From Paenibacillus jilunlii (lineage in GTDB: Bacteria > Bacillota > Bacilli > Paenibacillales > Paenibacillaceae): 64,000 nt of DNA. The translations under genes and the position numbers were made by a program. Positions within the stretch are counted from its first letter, which is position 1. Each line of letters begins with the position of its first letter. Positions 42,201-50,345 of this stretch are shown piece by piece. The notes below the pieces were generated by a model, which worked only from the letters and a program-made list of their open reading frames with translations, ran no database searches and was not told where the DNA came from. The DNA lies in NCBI RefSeq assembly GCF_900102965.1, contig NZ_FNGM01000010.1, forward strand, positions 62,001 to 126,000. Direction: 5' to 3'.

Positions 42201-43835
42201 TTAGTTGAGATTCAAGGTTCGATGGGCCGTCGGAGGCACTTCAGCACGGTCGGTCAGCAGTTCAATTACAGCCACGCGGTTAGAGGCCACTGCAGCATGG
42301 ATAGCAGATGTGAATTGTTCCTGGGTCTCGCATCTGTAGCCTGTGGCTCCCAGGGATTCAGCAAATTTCACGGCATCCATAGGAACTTCGAAGATGGTGC
42401 CATCGATTCTGCCTGTTGTTTTTTCCATGCCCTTTAACGCCATATCCAGCTGCATGTTGTTCACTACGATAAAGATCACCGGGATGTCCTTGCACACGGC
42501 CGTATTGATCTCTGTGCCAAGCATCATGAAGCAGCCGTCACCGGTAATGCAGAAAATCGTTTCTTCCGGTGAAGCCACCTTAGCTCCGATAGCCATGCCG
42601 ATAGAATTGCCCATGCAGGCAAAGTAAGCATCAAAAACAACGCTGCCGGGCTTTTTGACTTTGTACCATTTTGCGGCATTGAAGCCATGGCTTCCATCAT
42701 CTACAAAAATGGTGTTGTTGTAAGGGATCAGGTCGCTCAATGTGGACATGACCGAAGCAAGCGAAAGCTTGGACAGAACCGGCAACTCTTCCGCATAATG
42801 AACATCGGTTTCTGCTTCGTGTTTTTTTATAACAGACGGATCTACTTTCTGAAGAAAAAATGCAAGATTGTCGCGTAAGTCCCCGCTTACAGCGATTGTT
42901 TCAGAGGTCAATATTTTTCCTACGAAGGTTGGATCGACGTCAAATTGGATCAATGTCTTGGGATGATTCTCTGCCTTGAGATTGCAGATGGTCATGTCGC
43001 TTAGGCGCGAGCCAAGCACGATGAACACATCACTGCGGTTTAACAAGTCCTCGCCGTGGCTGCAGCCGCCGACACCAATAGGGCCGTGATACAGCGGGTG
43101 ATCCCAGGCGATGGCACCCTTGCCGCCGGGAGACGTGACCACCGGAATATTGAAAGTTTCAGCCAGTTGGATAAGCTCCTCATGCGCGCCGGAACGATTG
43201 ACACCTTTGCCCGCAATGATCAGAGGATGGCTTGATTCATTAATTGCTGAAAGTACACGTTCCAAATTACCGGCACTGACCAGATGTTCGCGTTCAGGAA
43301 GGACAATCCGGCATTCTTCCAGCATCTCGGTCTGCACATCAAACGGGATACAGAGATGAACCGGACCCCGTTGTCCGCTCAAGGCAATGGAGATGGCGTG
43401 ACTGAAAATAGTGCCAAAATGATCGCCGCGTTCCACCAGCTTGCTGTAAAGGGTTGCGGGTCTGAACATGTCCGCCAGATCGGCAAGATAAGCCGAAGAA
43501 TCCTGGCATTGGGGAATCCCCAGTTCCTTGATGGATTGATGCCCTGTTATAAAAAGTACGGGAAGATTGTTCGCTTTGGCATGTGCGGCGGCGGTGAGAA
43601 GATTGGTACCCCCCGGCCCGGAAGTCCCAAAAGCTACTCCGAGTCTGCCTGTTTTGAGAGCATAGCCTGAGGCTTCGAACCCGGAACTGGATTCGTGTCT
43701 CCCCGGAATAAATTCAATGCCGTAATCAACCATTTTCAGGACTACGGGACAAATAGACTTGCCGATTATGCCAAAAGCATGTGTTACACCAAGATTTCGT
43801 AGTGCCTCAGCCATATAATCTGAAACTGTTTTCAA
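42201..43835 (-). CDS. ThDP-dependent enzyme of the acetolactate synthase/decarboxylase family
   Basis: 544 residues, three-domain ThDP enzyme. The Pyr domain has the catalytic Glu E48 in PGRHESSSGFEASGYA; the PP domain has GDGCFMMLGTEINTA ending in VVNN, the thiamine diphosphate/Mg motif (about residues 430-460). Overall it resembles the AHAS/AlsS large-subunit family, but no small-subunit gene is present and the neighbours are a CMD-like protein and a KAS III, so it probably joins or splits other 2-keto acids or acyl groups. The likely start is a TTG at 43835; an ATG seven codons later is possible. First gene behind the c-di-GMP riboswitch terminator. Confidence 0.85.
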   Translation of the reverse strand: MKTVSDYMAEALRNLGVTHAFGIIGKSICPVVLKMVDYGIEFIPGRHESSSGFEASGYALKTGRLGVAFGTSGPGGTNLLTAAAHAKANNLPVLFITGHQSIKELGIPQCQDSSAYLADLADMFRPATLYSKLVERGDHFGTIFSHAISIALSGQRGPVHLCIPFDVQTEMLEECRIVLPEREHLVSAGNLERVLSAINESSHPLIIAGKGVNRSGAHEELIQLAETFNIPVVTSPGGKGAIAWDHPLYHGPIGVGGCSHGEDLLNRSDVFIVLGSRLSDMTICNLKAENHPKTLIQFDVDPTFVGKILTSETIAVSGDLRDNLAFFLQKVDPSVIKKHEAETDVHYAEELPVLSKLSLASVMSTLSDLIPYNNTIFVDDGSHGFNAAKWYKVKKPGSVVFDAYFACMGNSIGMAIGAKVASPEETIFCITGDGCFMMLGTEINTAVCKDIPVIFIVVNNMQLDMALKGMEKTTGRIDGTIFEVPMDAVKFAESLGATGYRCETQEQFTSAIHAAVASNRVAVIELLTDRAEVPPTAHRTLNLN

Positions 43836-43874
43836 AGGAAATCCACCCCACCCAAAGTTTTTTTATTTATTTCA

Positions 43875-43912
43875 GCAAAAATAGAAAACCTGTACTCAGG
43901 AGAGCACAGGTT
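43875..43912 (-). terminator. Riboswitch-linked terminator upstream of the ThDP operon
   Basis: On the minus strand AACCTGT...ACAGGTT, extended inward by CTC/GAG, is followed by TTCTATTTTTG. It lies between the c-di-GMP aptamer and the first gene, the right place for an expression platform. Confidence 0.8.
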
Positions 43913-43943
43913 GGCTGCGGAAATAACCATAGAGAACGCAGGA

Positions 43944-44046
43944 AAACCCGGACGTTCGGCTGTTCAGCAACCTGGCAGTCATGGTCCCATAAAAATGAGA
44001 CTGTAGATCCATGGCTTTGCGTCATTCCCTTTCGGTGAATTTTGCC
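43944..44046 (-). promoter_or_regulatory. c-di-GMP-I (GEMM) riboswitch aptamer
   Basis: On the minus strand the segment starts GGCAAAATTCACC-GAAA-GGGAATGACGCAAAGCCA and continues with TCTACAGTC...GACTGCCAGGTTGCTGAACAGCCG. It contains the GCAAA block, GAAA tetraloop hairpin, invariant GACGCAAAGCC and the tetraloop receptor plus P3 arm seen in Vc2-type c-di-GMP-I aptamers. A promoter lies upstream (44084-44113) and a terminator downstream (43875-43912), so it should switch transcription of the four-gene operon according to c-di-GMP. Whether it turns on or off cannot be read without folding both states. Confidence 0.93.
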
Positions 44047-44083
44047 AATATGTGTTAAAGAAAATAATACCTTTTTTTATTTT

Positions 44084-44113
44084 ACAATATATTTCTAACT
44101 CTGCTTTTGTCAA
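44084..44113 (-). promoter_or_regulatory. Candidate SigA promoter of the c-di-GMP leader
   Basis: Minus strand TTGACA (44108-44113), 18-base spacer, TATTGT (44084-44089). Transcription would begin near 44077, about 30 bases ahead of the aptamer. Confidence 0.65.
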
Positions 44114-44504
44114 TATATTTGTGCTGATAACCTCGGATTTTGGCGAATCCTGCCTGCCGGCATCCATGTAAAAAACAGTATAATTTTGTATATATATAAG
44201 AATGAATGAGAAAAAAGAGCTAATAAAAAAAAGTCCAAAAATGCAAACTGTGAAGAAATATTGAAATCATCAAAATTAAGTATTTTGAACTATAATCTCC
44301 CTTGTAGAAGGGTTGTTCAGCCACAATAATGGAATGCAATGTAAAATTCACTATGTAAAAAGGACCATTGAACAAAGAGCAGTTCATCTGCGAATTTCTG
44401 CAATCCAAAAACGGAGGCTGACTAAGGGAGAGAAGTGCAAAAGAATGGAGGAGCTCTTTTAATGCAAAAAAACTGTAACCAATGAATATAACAGCGAAAA
44501 TTCT
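44114..44504. other. AT-rich non-coding stretch between the c-di-GMP leader and the chemoreceptor terminator
   Basis: About 390 bases of mostly AT-rich sequence with no gene, repeat or RNA structure I can support. Short open frames here have no ribosome binding site. Confidence 0.4.
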
Positions 44505-44510
44505 GTGAAC

Positions 44511-44540
44511 AAAAAAACTGCCGCAGGAAGGATACGGCAG
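44511..44540 (-). terminator. Intrinsic terminator after the chemoreceptor gene
   Basis: Minus strand CTGCCG...CGGCAG stem (with GCGGCAG on the 3' side) followed by seven T. Confidence 0.85.
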
Positions 44541-44554
44541 TCTCCCGGTAACTT

Positions 44555-45805
44555 TTAAAATTTGAAAATATGAATCGTTTTTTGCAGCTGAAATACAGCT
44601 TGGGTCATTTTCTCCGTCTCCTCGGCAACGGATTGCAAGGCATGAATTTGCTCGTTCATCGCTGCGGAGACCTCTTCTGTTCCCGCCGCCGTTTCTTCGG
44701 TAATCGCAGAAATATTTTCGATGGCGCCGGAAATTTTGAGTGCGCTCTCCAGCATGAGGTCGCTTTCGGCAGAGAAAGAAGCAATTTGCTCGGTTATGTA
44801 TTGAACGCTATGCACAATCTGTGCGAAAATATTCGCTGTTTCGATGATCATCTCATTCTGTACCTGAACGACTTCCTCGTTAATGGCGATATTCTCGATC
44901 GCTTGCTTGATGTCGTTCTCTATGCTGCGGACCAGACTGAACACCTCTTTGGTGGAGGCGGTAGATTCCTCGGCCAGCTTGCGTACCTCCTGGGCCACGA
45001 CTGCAAAACCACGGCCATGTTCCCCAGCCCGGGCTGCTTCAATAGAGGCGTTAAGCGACAGGAGGTTGGTCTGCTCGGCGATTTCTGTGATCGTTTTGGT
45101 GATCATCGTAATCCCCCGGGCATTTTGGGAGAGTGCTTCAATCGTGTCGGCCACCTTCTGGGTGGCTTGTATATTCTTGCGCATGCCTTCGGCCTGTGTA
45201 TCCACCGATTGCCGTCCTTTTTCAACCAGTTCCAATGTATGTATAGACCGTTTGTTCATTTCCTTGGTCGAGCTTGTATAGTTGGAGACCTTGGTCTCTA
45301 TGTCTTTGATGGATTCGGTCATGTCGGCAATGTCCACAGAGATTTCATTTGCGCCAAGCGCCAGTTCATTGGACGAAGAGGCGACCTGGGCCATTACGAT
45401 CTTCAGATTCTGGTTTTTGTCTTCAATCCCCCGGCTGGCATCCATAACCTGGCGGGTAATCTGGGAGGCATCGGTAAGGATCTTTTTCAGCTTATCGATC
45501 ATGGTATTGAAGGAACGGCTGATGTCCCCCATGGAGCCGCTCTCGTCGGCCCGGTTGGTAAAGTCGCCTTTTGCAATGGTGTGTGTGACATTAGAAATGT
45601 CGTCAAATGAAGATGTAAGCGTTCTCTCGATGAAGCGTGAAAGAGGGAAGGTAAGAGCTGCCAATACCGCTACCAGTATAATTCCTATAACAATCTTGCC
45701 CAAGATCAATAAAGTGATCAGTACAGGAACTGCAAATAATGCGGCGATCAGATAACATCCGGCAACAATTCTCTGTTTTAGCGGAAGCTTGTTCATCCAG
45801 TCCAT
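44555..45805 (-). CDS. Methyl-accepting chemotaxis protein without extracytoplasmic sensor domain
   Basis: 416 residues from the ATG at 45805, preceded by AGGGGGA; longer in-frame starts lack a site. Two adjacent membrane helices (about 17-37 and 40-60) leave almost no loop outside. A HAMP domain (about 60-115) and the long MA signalling coiled coil follow, with the conserved hairpin tip VVAQEVRKLAEESTASTKEV. It would couple to CheA/CheW, presumably sensing something in the membrane or through another protein. Next to the c-di-GMP-controlled operon, transcribed the same way but from its own promoter and with its own terminator. Confidence 0.9.
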   Translation of the reverse strand: MDWMNKLPLKQRIVAGCYLIAALFAVPVLITLLILGKIVIGIILVAVLAALTFPLSRFIERTLTSSFDDISNVTHTIAKGDFTNRADESGSMGDISRSFNTMIDKLKKILTDASQITRQVMDASRGIEDKNQNLKIVMAQVASSSNELALGANEISVDIADMTESIKDIETKVSNYTSSTKEMNKRSIHTLELVEKGRQSVDTQAEGMRKNIQATQKVADTIEALSQNARGITMITKTITEIAEQTNLLSLNASIEAARAGEHGRGFAVVAQEVRKLAEESTASTKEVFSLVRSIENDIKQAIENIAINEEVVQVQNEMIIETANIFAQIVHSVQYITEQIASFSAESDLMLESALKISGAIENISAITEETAAGTEEVSAAMNEQIHALQSVAEETEKMTQAVFQLQKTIHIFKF

Positions 45806-45938
45806 AATAACTATTCCCCCTAATAAATATGTTGAGTATTGTAATATTATAGGCGATTTTAGGACGTTGGGTCTATTGTAAGAATTGACATAAATTAAAA
45901 CGGGAAAACGGCTATTTTTTGCCGGGCAGCCCAAGCGT

Positions 45939-46934
45939 CTATTCTTGCTGCGGAGGGGGATTTCCCGGAAGAGAACGTCTTATGCTGCGGCCCAACAGGA
46001 CTATTTTTAAGGCAGCCTTATAGACTCTGACACGCAATTCCTCCGGTTCTTCAACAATCACATTTGGACCCAGGGACAACATCACCCGGCAAGCGGCTTC
46101 TATGGTATTAAACTCTGCTTCAGCCTTTAGCCACTCAGAACCCGGGGAATCCTCTATGGACAGCACTGTAACATAACGTTCCTGCCTTAATGCTTGTAGA
46201 GAATAAGATTTTAATGAAAATTTGGCCTGATAGCTGGGGAGGGCTGATTTGAAGGATGTTTTGGATGACTCCCAGTAGCTTGTAAGTTCAAAATCGTCAG
46301 GCCGGATATAGATTTCATCGATCATTTGAGCGGCAACAATTCTTGAGACCCGGTAGGTTCTGAATTGCGCTTCATGCTCCCCGATCACATACCAGACCCC
46401 TTGTTTGGCCACCAAACCCAGCAGTCCAATCTTTCTGTTCTTTACTTCCCCGTTGCGGAGATAGGAGATATTTACCTTCCGGTTTTCCCACAGAGCCGCC
46501 TGTAAAATGGAGAGAAAGGGGAAACTCTCATTGGAGGGAACCCATCCTTCACTGTCAATATGAATACGCTGGTTAAAATAGTTGGCGGAAGGGAGTATAT
46601 GCGCAGGGGCAGCAGCCTCCAGCTTGCGTGCGGCAAGCGTGTAATCCTCATGAATACCGAGATCCTGTAAAATGGCCGGATCGGCTGAGAGCAGGAGTGC
46701 GCCTATTTCTTTGGGCTTCATTCCGGTAAGCGAGGTCCTGTAGCCTTCTGTGAGCATCCAGCCTCCTTCCCGGCCTCTTTCAGCCAATACGGGGATTCCG
46801 GAGGCGCTCAGCGCCTCCATGTCGCGGAATATCGTTCGTTCGGACACCTCCAGGGTGCTGGCCAGCTCGCGTGAAGTGACTTTGCCGCGGTTCTGCAGCA
46901 AAAGCAGGATGGATAGTAAACGGTCGGCTCTCAT
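45939..46934 (-). CDS. WYL-domain transcriptional regulator (DeoR-like HTH)
   Basis: 331 residues from the ATG at 46934 behind GGAGGA. N-terminal HTH_11 (MRADRLLSILLLLQNRGKVTSRELASTLEVSERTIFRDM), then the WYL domain (about 135-215, WYVIGEHEAQFRTYRVSRI) and a WCX-type C-terminus. Such regulators often sense small ligands or nucleic acids through WYL. It is divergent from an SDR oxidoreductase gene, with a palindrome at 46991-47015 between them, so it probably controls that gene and itself. Confidence 0.9.
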   Translation of the reverse strand: MRADRLLSILLLLQNRGKVTSRELASTLEVSERTIFRDMEALSASGIPVLAERGREGGWMLTEGYRTSLTGMKPKEIGALLLSADPAILQDLGIHEDYTLAARKLEAAAPAHILPSANYFNQRIHIDSEGWVPSNESFPFLSILQAALWENRKVNISYLRNGEVKNRKIGLLGLVAKQGVWYVIGEHEAQFRTYRVSRIVAAQMIDEIYIRPDDFELTSYWESSKTSFKSALPSYQAKFSLKSYSLQALRQERYVTVLSIEDSPGSEWLKAEAEFNTIEAACRVMLSLGPNVIVEEPEELRVRVYKAALKIVLLGRSIRRSLPGNPPPQQE

Positions 46935-46990
46935 AACGTCCTCCTCACAGGGGTACTCCCTAATTTCAATCTTTTTATAGTTTATCATAT

Positions 46991-47015
46991 ATATATGTCA
47001 ATTGGTGTCATATAT
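46991..47015. promoter_or_regulatory. Palindromic operator between the WYL regulator and SDR genes
   Basis: ATATATGTCAATTGGTGTCATATAT reads as the arms ATATATG.CA and TG.CATATAT around an ATTGG centre. It lies in the divergent promoter region, the expected place for autoregulation. Confidence 0.55.
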
Positions 47016-47088
47016 AGAGTTTATGATGACTATAGCAAGCAAAAGAACACTGAAACTAAAATCAGGAATGATGAGAGGAGCGGCAAGG

Positions 47089-47934
47089 ATGACTAGTCTG
47101 CAAGGGAAAGTGGCACTGGTTACCGGAGGAAGCCGGGGAGCCGGCCGGGGAATCGCTTTAGAACTGGCAAAAGCGGGGGCGTATGTGTATATCACAGGCA
47201 GGAGCAGGGGGCTTTCGCAAGAGGACCGGCGTAAAGGAACCATTGACAGTGTATTAGACGAGATGAGAGCCGCTGGAGGAGACGGGGAAGCGATCTGCTG
47301 CGACCATACCCGGGATAATGAGACAGAAGCAGCCATCCGGCGGATATCGTCAGAGCAGGGCAGGCTGGATATCCTGGTCAACAATGTATGGGGCGGCAAC
47401 GAGCGGCCCATCGAGAGTAAGCCCTTCTGGGAGCTGCCTCCAGAGCATTGGAGCCAGATGTTCGATGCGGGAGTCAGAGCGCAGCTCATGACTAATTATT
47501 ACGCCATTCCGCTGATGCGAAGCACCCGGGAAGACGGCGGGATCATTATTCATACAACGTATTGGGACCACTACAAATACATTGACAACTTTTATTATGA
47601 CTTGGCTAAAAATGCGCTGGTTCGCATGGCTTTTGGTTTGTCTGTAGAGCTTGCGGCAGACAGAATAGCCGTGATCCCGCTTTCCCCTGGATGGATGCGC
47701 ACCGAACTGGTTCTGGAGAGCCTGAACACGGATGAAGAGCATTGGCAGGAGGTGGCGGAGCTGCAGGCCAGTGAGTCCACAGCCTATATCGGGAGGGCCG
47801 TGGTTCAGCTGGCTGCTGACCCCGGGGTAATGTCCATGACGGGAATCCCGCAGCAGGTAGGCAGTCTTGCGGTAAAGTACGGTTTCACTGATGTAGACGG
47901 TCGGCTTGTACCTGTATTTAAAGTACAGGAATAA
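47089..47934 (+). CDS. Short-chain dehydrogenase/reductase
   Basis: 281 residues from the ATG at 47089 (AGGAG nine bases upstream). Rossmann nucleotide motif TGGSRGAGRG, NNVWGG (the NNAG-like motif), and the catalytic Tyr-Lys pair in YYDLAK. The N-terminal and C-terminal halves fit a classical NAD(P)-dependent SDR, slightly long because of an insertion around 55-75. Substrate unknown. Divergent from a WYL regulator. Confidence 0.9.
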   Translation: MTSLQGKVALVTGGSRGAGRGIALELAKAGAYVYITGRSRGLSQEDRRKGTIDSVLDEMRAAGGDGEAICCDHTRDNETEAAIRRISSEQGRLDILVNNVWGGNERPIESKPFWELPPEHWSQMFDAGVRAQLMTNYYAIPLMRSTREDGGIIIHTTYWDHYKYIDNFYYDLAKNALVRMAFGLSVELAADRIAVIPLSPGWMRTELVLESLNTDEEHWQEVAELQASESTAYIGRAVVQLAADPGVMSMTGIPQQVGSLAVKYGFTDVDGRLVPVFKVQE

Positions 47935-48031
47935 ACAAGTGGAAACGGCTTCGCCGTCCTTTTACAGGACGGTACCGTTTCAGCGAGAAATATAAGGAAC
48001 ATTTATTGCGTGAAGCATATAAATTATATAT

Positions 48032-48091
48032 AAAAAATCGCTCTTCTGAAATGGCTGCAGCAGGCCTCCATTTTCGAAAGAGCGATTTTTT
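48032..48091. terminator. Bidirectional terminator between the SDR gene and serA
   Basis: AAAAAATCGCTCTT / AAGAGCGATTTTTT, with an inner GAAATGG/CCATTTTC stem. Both strands have the T run, suiting convergent genes. A second nested GC-rich hairpin GAAACGG/CCGTTTC lies just before it (47942-47981). Confidence 0.85.
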
Positions 48092-48129
48092 GCTAATACA
48101 CCAGAATTATAGATGAAGCGGAACGGCTT

Positions 48130-49722
48130 CTACAGCAGAACAATCTCTTCGGCAGTATTGATTTCCGGAAGGCCGGCGAGCTTCACCAGCACCTGCTGCG
48201 GCACCGCTTTATCCACGGTCAGAAGCATGATGGCTGCACCGCCGACAATTTTGCGTCCCACCTGCATCGAAGCGATGTTGACATCGTTCTGTCCCAGCAA
48301 GGTGCCGACGAGACCGATAATCCCCGGCTTGTCGTTGTGGGAGATCACAATCTGATGGCCTTCCGGAGCGATATCGACCGGGAATTTATTGACCTGAACA
48401 ATGCGTTCCCCGTAACCCTGGAGCAATGTTCCGGCAACCAGGCGCTCTTCATCCGGTTCGGTTTTAAGTGTAACCGTGATAAGGTTGGTGAAGCCTTTGG
48501 TCTTGGAAGCTTTGGTCACGACAACATTGACATCGCGCGTTTTGGCCAGATGCATGGAGTTGACGATGTTGACATCGCTGCCGAAGTGGCGGGTGAACAC
48601 GCCTTTCACGATATAGCGGGTTAGCGGCTGTGTATCCACATCCGAGAGGTCCCCGGCATATTCAACATGAATTTCACGGATAGCACCGCCGGTCAGCTGT
48701 GATGCAAAGCTGCCAAGCTTCTCACCAAGCGTGAAGTAAGGCTGAAGCTTGTTCATAACGCTTGGCGCCACCGGAGGAATGTTTACAGCATTGATGAACG
48801 GCTCGTTGCGCAGAATATGCAGCACCTGCTCCGATACATCGATCGCTACATTCTCCTGGGCTTCTACGGTTGAAGCACCCAGATGCGGAGTCACGATAAT
48901 TTTTGGATGGGAGAGGAACGGGTGATCCGCTTGAGGCGGCTCTTTTTCAAATACGTCAAACGCAGCTCCGGCAACGATGCCGCTGTCGATGGCTTCAACC
49001 AGCGCCATTTCGTCGATTACGCCGCCGCGGGCACAGTTGACGATGCGCATGCCTTTTTTCATGACTTCAAATTGCGGACGGGAGATCATATGGCGGGTTT
49101 CCGGGGTGAGCGGGGTATGCACAGTGATGAAATCCGCGCCGCGGACAATATCGTCCACCGAAGCCAGCTTCACCTCAAGTTTCTCCGCACGGTCAGCGGT
49201 CAGGAACGGGTCATAGGCAAGAATGTTCATGCCGAAGGCCTTGGCCCGTTTGGCCACCTCGCTGCCGATCCGGCCCATACCGAGTACGCCCAGCGTTTTG
49301 CCGCGAAGCTCTACGCCCAGGAAGGTTTTTCTGTCCCAGACACCGGAGATTGTTTTGGCATAAGCCTGCGGAATATGGCGGGCCAATGCCATCATCATGG
49401 CAAAAGCGTGCTCACAGGTCGTGATTGTATTTCCGTCAGGAGCATTGATGACAACAACGCCGTGCTGTGTGGCTGCTTCCAGTTTAATATTGTCGACGCC
49501 TACACCGGCGCGGCCAATCACCTTGAGGTTAGTACCCGCTGCAATAATCTTCTCCGTGACCGTTGTCTGGCTGCGTACGAGCAAGCCGTCATATTCCCCG
49601 ATGATAGCGATAAGCTCATCTTCACTGAGTCCGGTTTTTTTGTCTACAGTCACATCGCTTGCGTCCATTAATTGCTGAATGCCCAAATCGCTGATCGGAT
49701 CCGATACTAATACTTTAAACAT
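48130..49722 (-). CDS. serA: D-3-phosphoglycerate dehydrogenase
   Basis: 530 residues, the long SerA form. NAD-binding D-isomer hydroxyacid dehydrogenase domain with GRAGVGVDNI, GLRGKTLGVLGMGRIGSEVA-like loop (LRGKTLGVLGMGRIGSEVA) and catalytic His in TPHLGAST, then an intervening domain (about 320-450) and a C-terminal ACT domain (about 455-530, HNDKPGIIGLVGTLLG) that usually binds serine. It commits 3-phosphoglycerate to serine. GGAGG precedes the ATG. A T-box leader lies upstream, linking expression to an amino acid, presumably serine. Confidence 0.96.
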   Translation of the reverse strand: MFKVLVSDPISDLGIQQLMDASDVTVDKKTGLSEDELIAIIGEYDGLLVRSQTTVTEKIIAAGTNLKVIGRAGVGVDNIKLEAATQHGVVVINAPDGNTITTCEHAFAMMMALARHIPQAYAKTISGVWDRKTFLGVELRGKTLGVLGMGRIGSEVAKRAKAFGMNILAYDPFLTADRAEKLEVKLASVDDIVRGADFITVHTPLTPETRHMISRPQFEVMKKGMRIVNCARGGVIDEMALVEAIDSGIVAGAAFDVFEKEPPQADHPFLSHPKIIVTPHLGASTVEAQENVAIDVSEQVLHILRNEPFINAVNIPPVAPSVMNKLQPYFTLGEKLGSFASQLTGGAIREIHVEYAGDLSDVDTQPLTRYIVKGVFTRHFGSDVNIVNSMHLAKTRDVNVVVTKASKTKGFTNLITVTLKTEPDEERLVAGTLLQGYGERIVQVNKFPVDIAPEGHQIVISHNDKPGIIGLVGTLLGQNDVNIASMQVGRKIVGGAAIMLLTVDKAVPQQVLVKLAGLPEINTAEEIVLL

Positions 49723-49929
49723 GGTTTCTTGACCTCCTTAAATTTGGAAAGCTATATATGCCCAAGGATGCCCTGAATAGGCAGTCCACAGTACCAGAAG
49801 CAGTAAAAAAACATGAGAAATATGCCGGAATAACAGGGCAACGCGCTGTCGCGTAAAAGAAAAGGGATGCAGCAGACCGGCAAACCCGTGAATATGGGCC
49901 TTATGGCCGTTCGCCGGAATTTGGATCAC

Positions 49930-50207
49930 AAAAAAACTCTCAACCCCATACTACTGCCGTAGTAAGGGACGAGAGTTGTCGTGGTACCACCCTAATTCAC
50001 TGCAACTGTTGAAGAAGCAGCCTCATTGGCCTGCAAAGGCCACACTGGTAACGGAGATGATCCGATTGTGCCTACTATAAGGTTCGACACAATATCTCAG
50101 GAGCGCTAAAGAGTTCTGTCTGCCACCGGTTTGCACCAACCACCGGCTCTCTGAAGACTTGCAGAATCTTTGTTCCATCATCGGTTTTGCTTGATTAATT
50201 TTTTCAT
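49930..50207 (-). promoter_or_regulatory. T-box leader upstream of serA
   Basis: Minus strand leader with a Stem I (AGAGAG, then CCGGT...ACCGG distal arm with GGTTGGTGCAA), the T-box sequence AGGGTGGTACCACG (49981-49994), and a terminator AACTCTC...GAGAGTT followed by seven T (49930-49977). Uncharged tRNA would pair with the T-box and stop the terminator. Serine codons AGC and TCC sit near the expected specifier loop (about 50100-50108); an AGC specifier is my favoured reading but is not proven. This fits control of serine synthesis by tRNA-Ser charging. Confidence 0.9.
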
Positions 50208-50237
50208 AATGTAACATGAGGGTGCCAGATGTGTCAA
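50208..50237 (-). promoter_or_regulatory. Promoter of the serA T-box leader
   Basis: Minus strand TTGACA (50232-50237), 18-base spacer, TACATT (50208-50213), immediately ahead of the T-box leader. Confidence 0.7.
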
Positions 50238-50345
50238 TAGGCTTATTGCAGAGCCGCTGTCTTGAAGTGGCTCTCATTTTTCGTTATGATGCAATAGCTG
50301 GTTCTAACTTGTAATAATAGTGTCCGATACTTACGGCATGAATAG

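Noticed and set aside
42201..43835. Calling the ThDP enzyme acetolactate synthase of branched-chain amino acid synthesis
   Set aside because: No small regulatory subunit, no ilv or alsD neighbours, and c-di-GMP control with unrelated partners; family resemblance alone does not fix the substrate.
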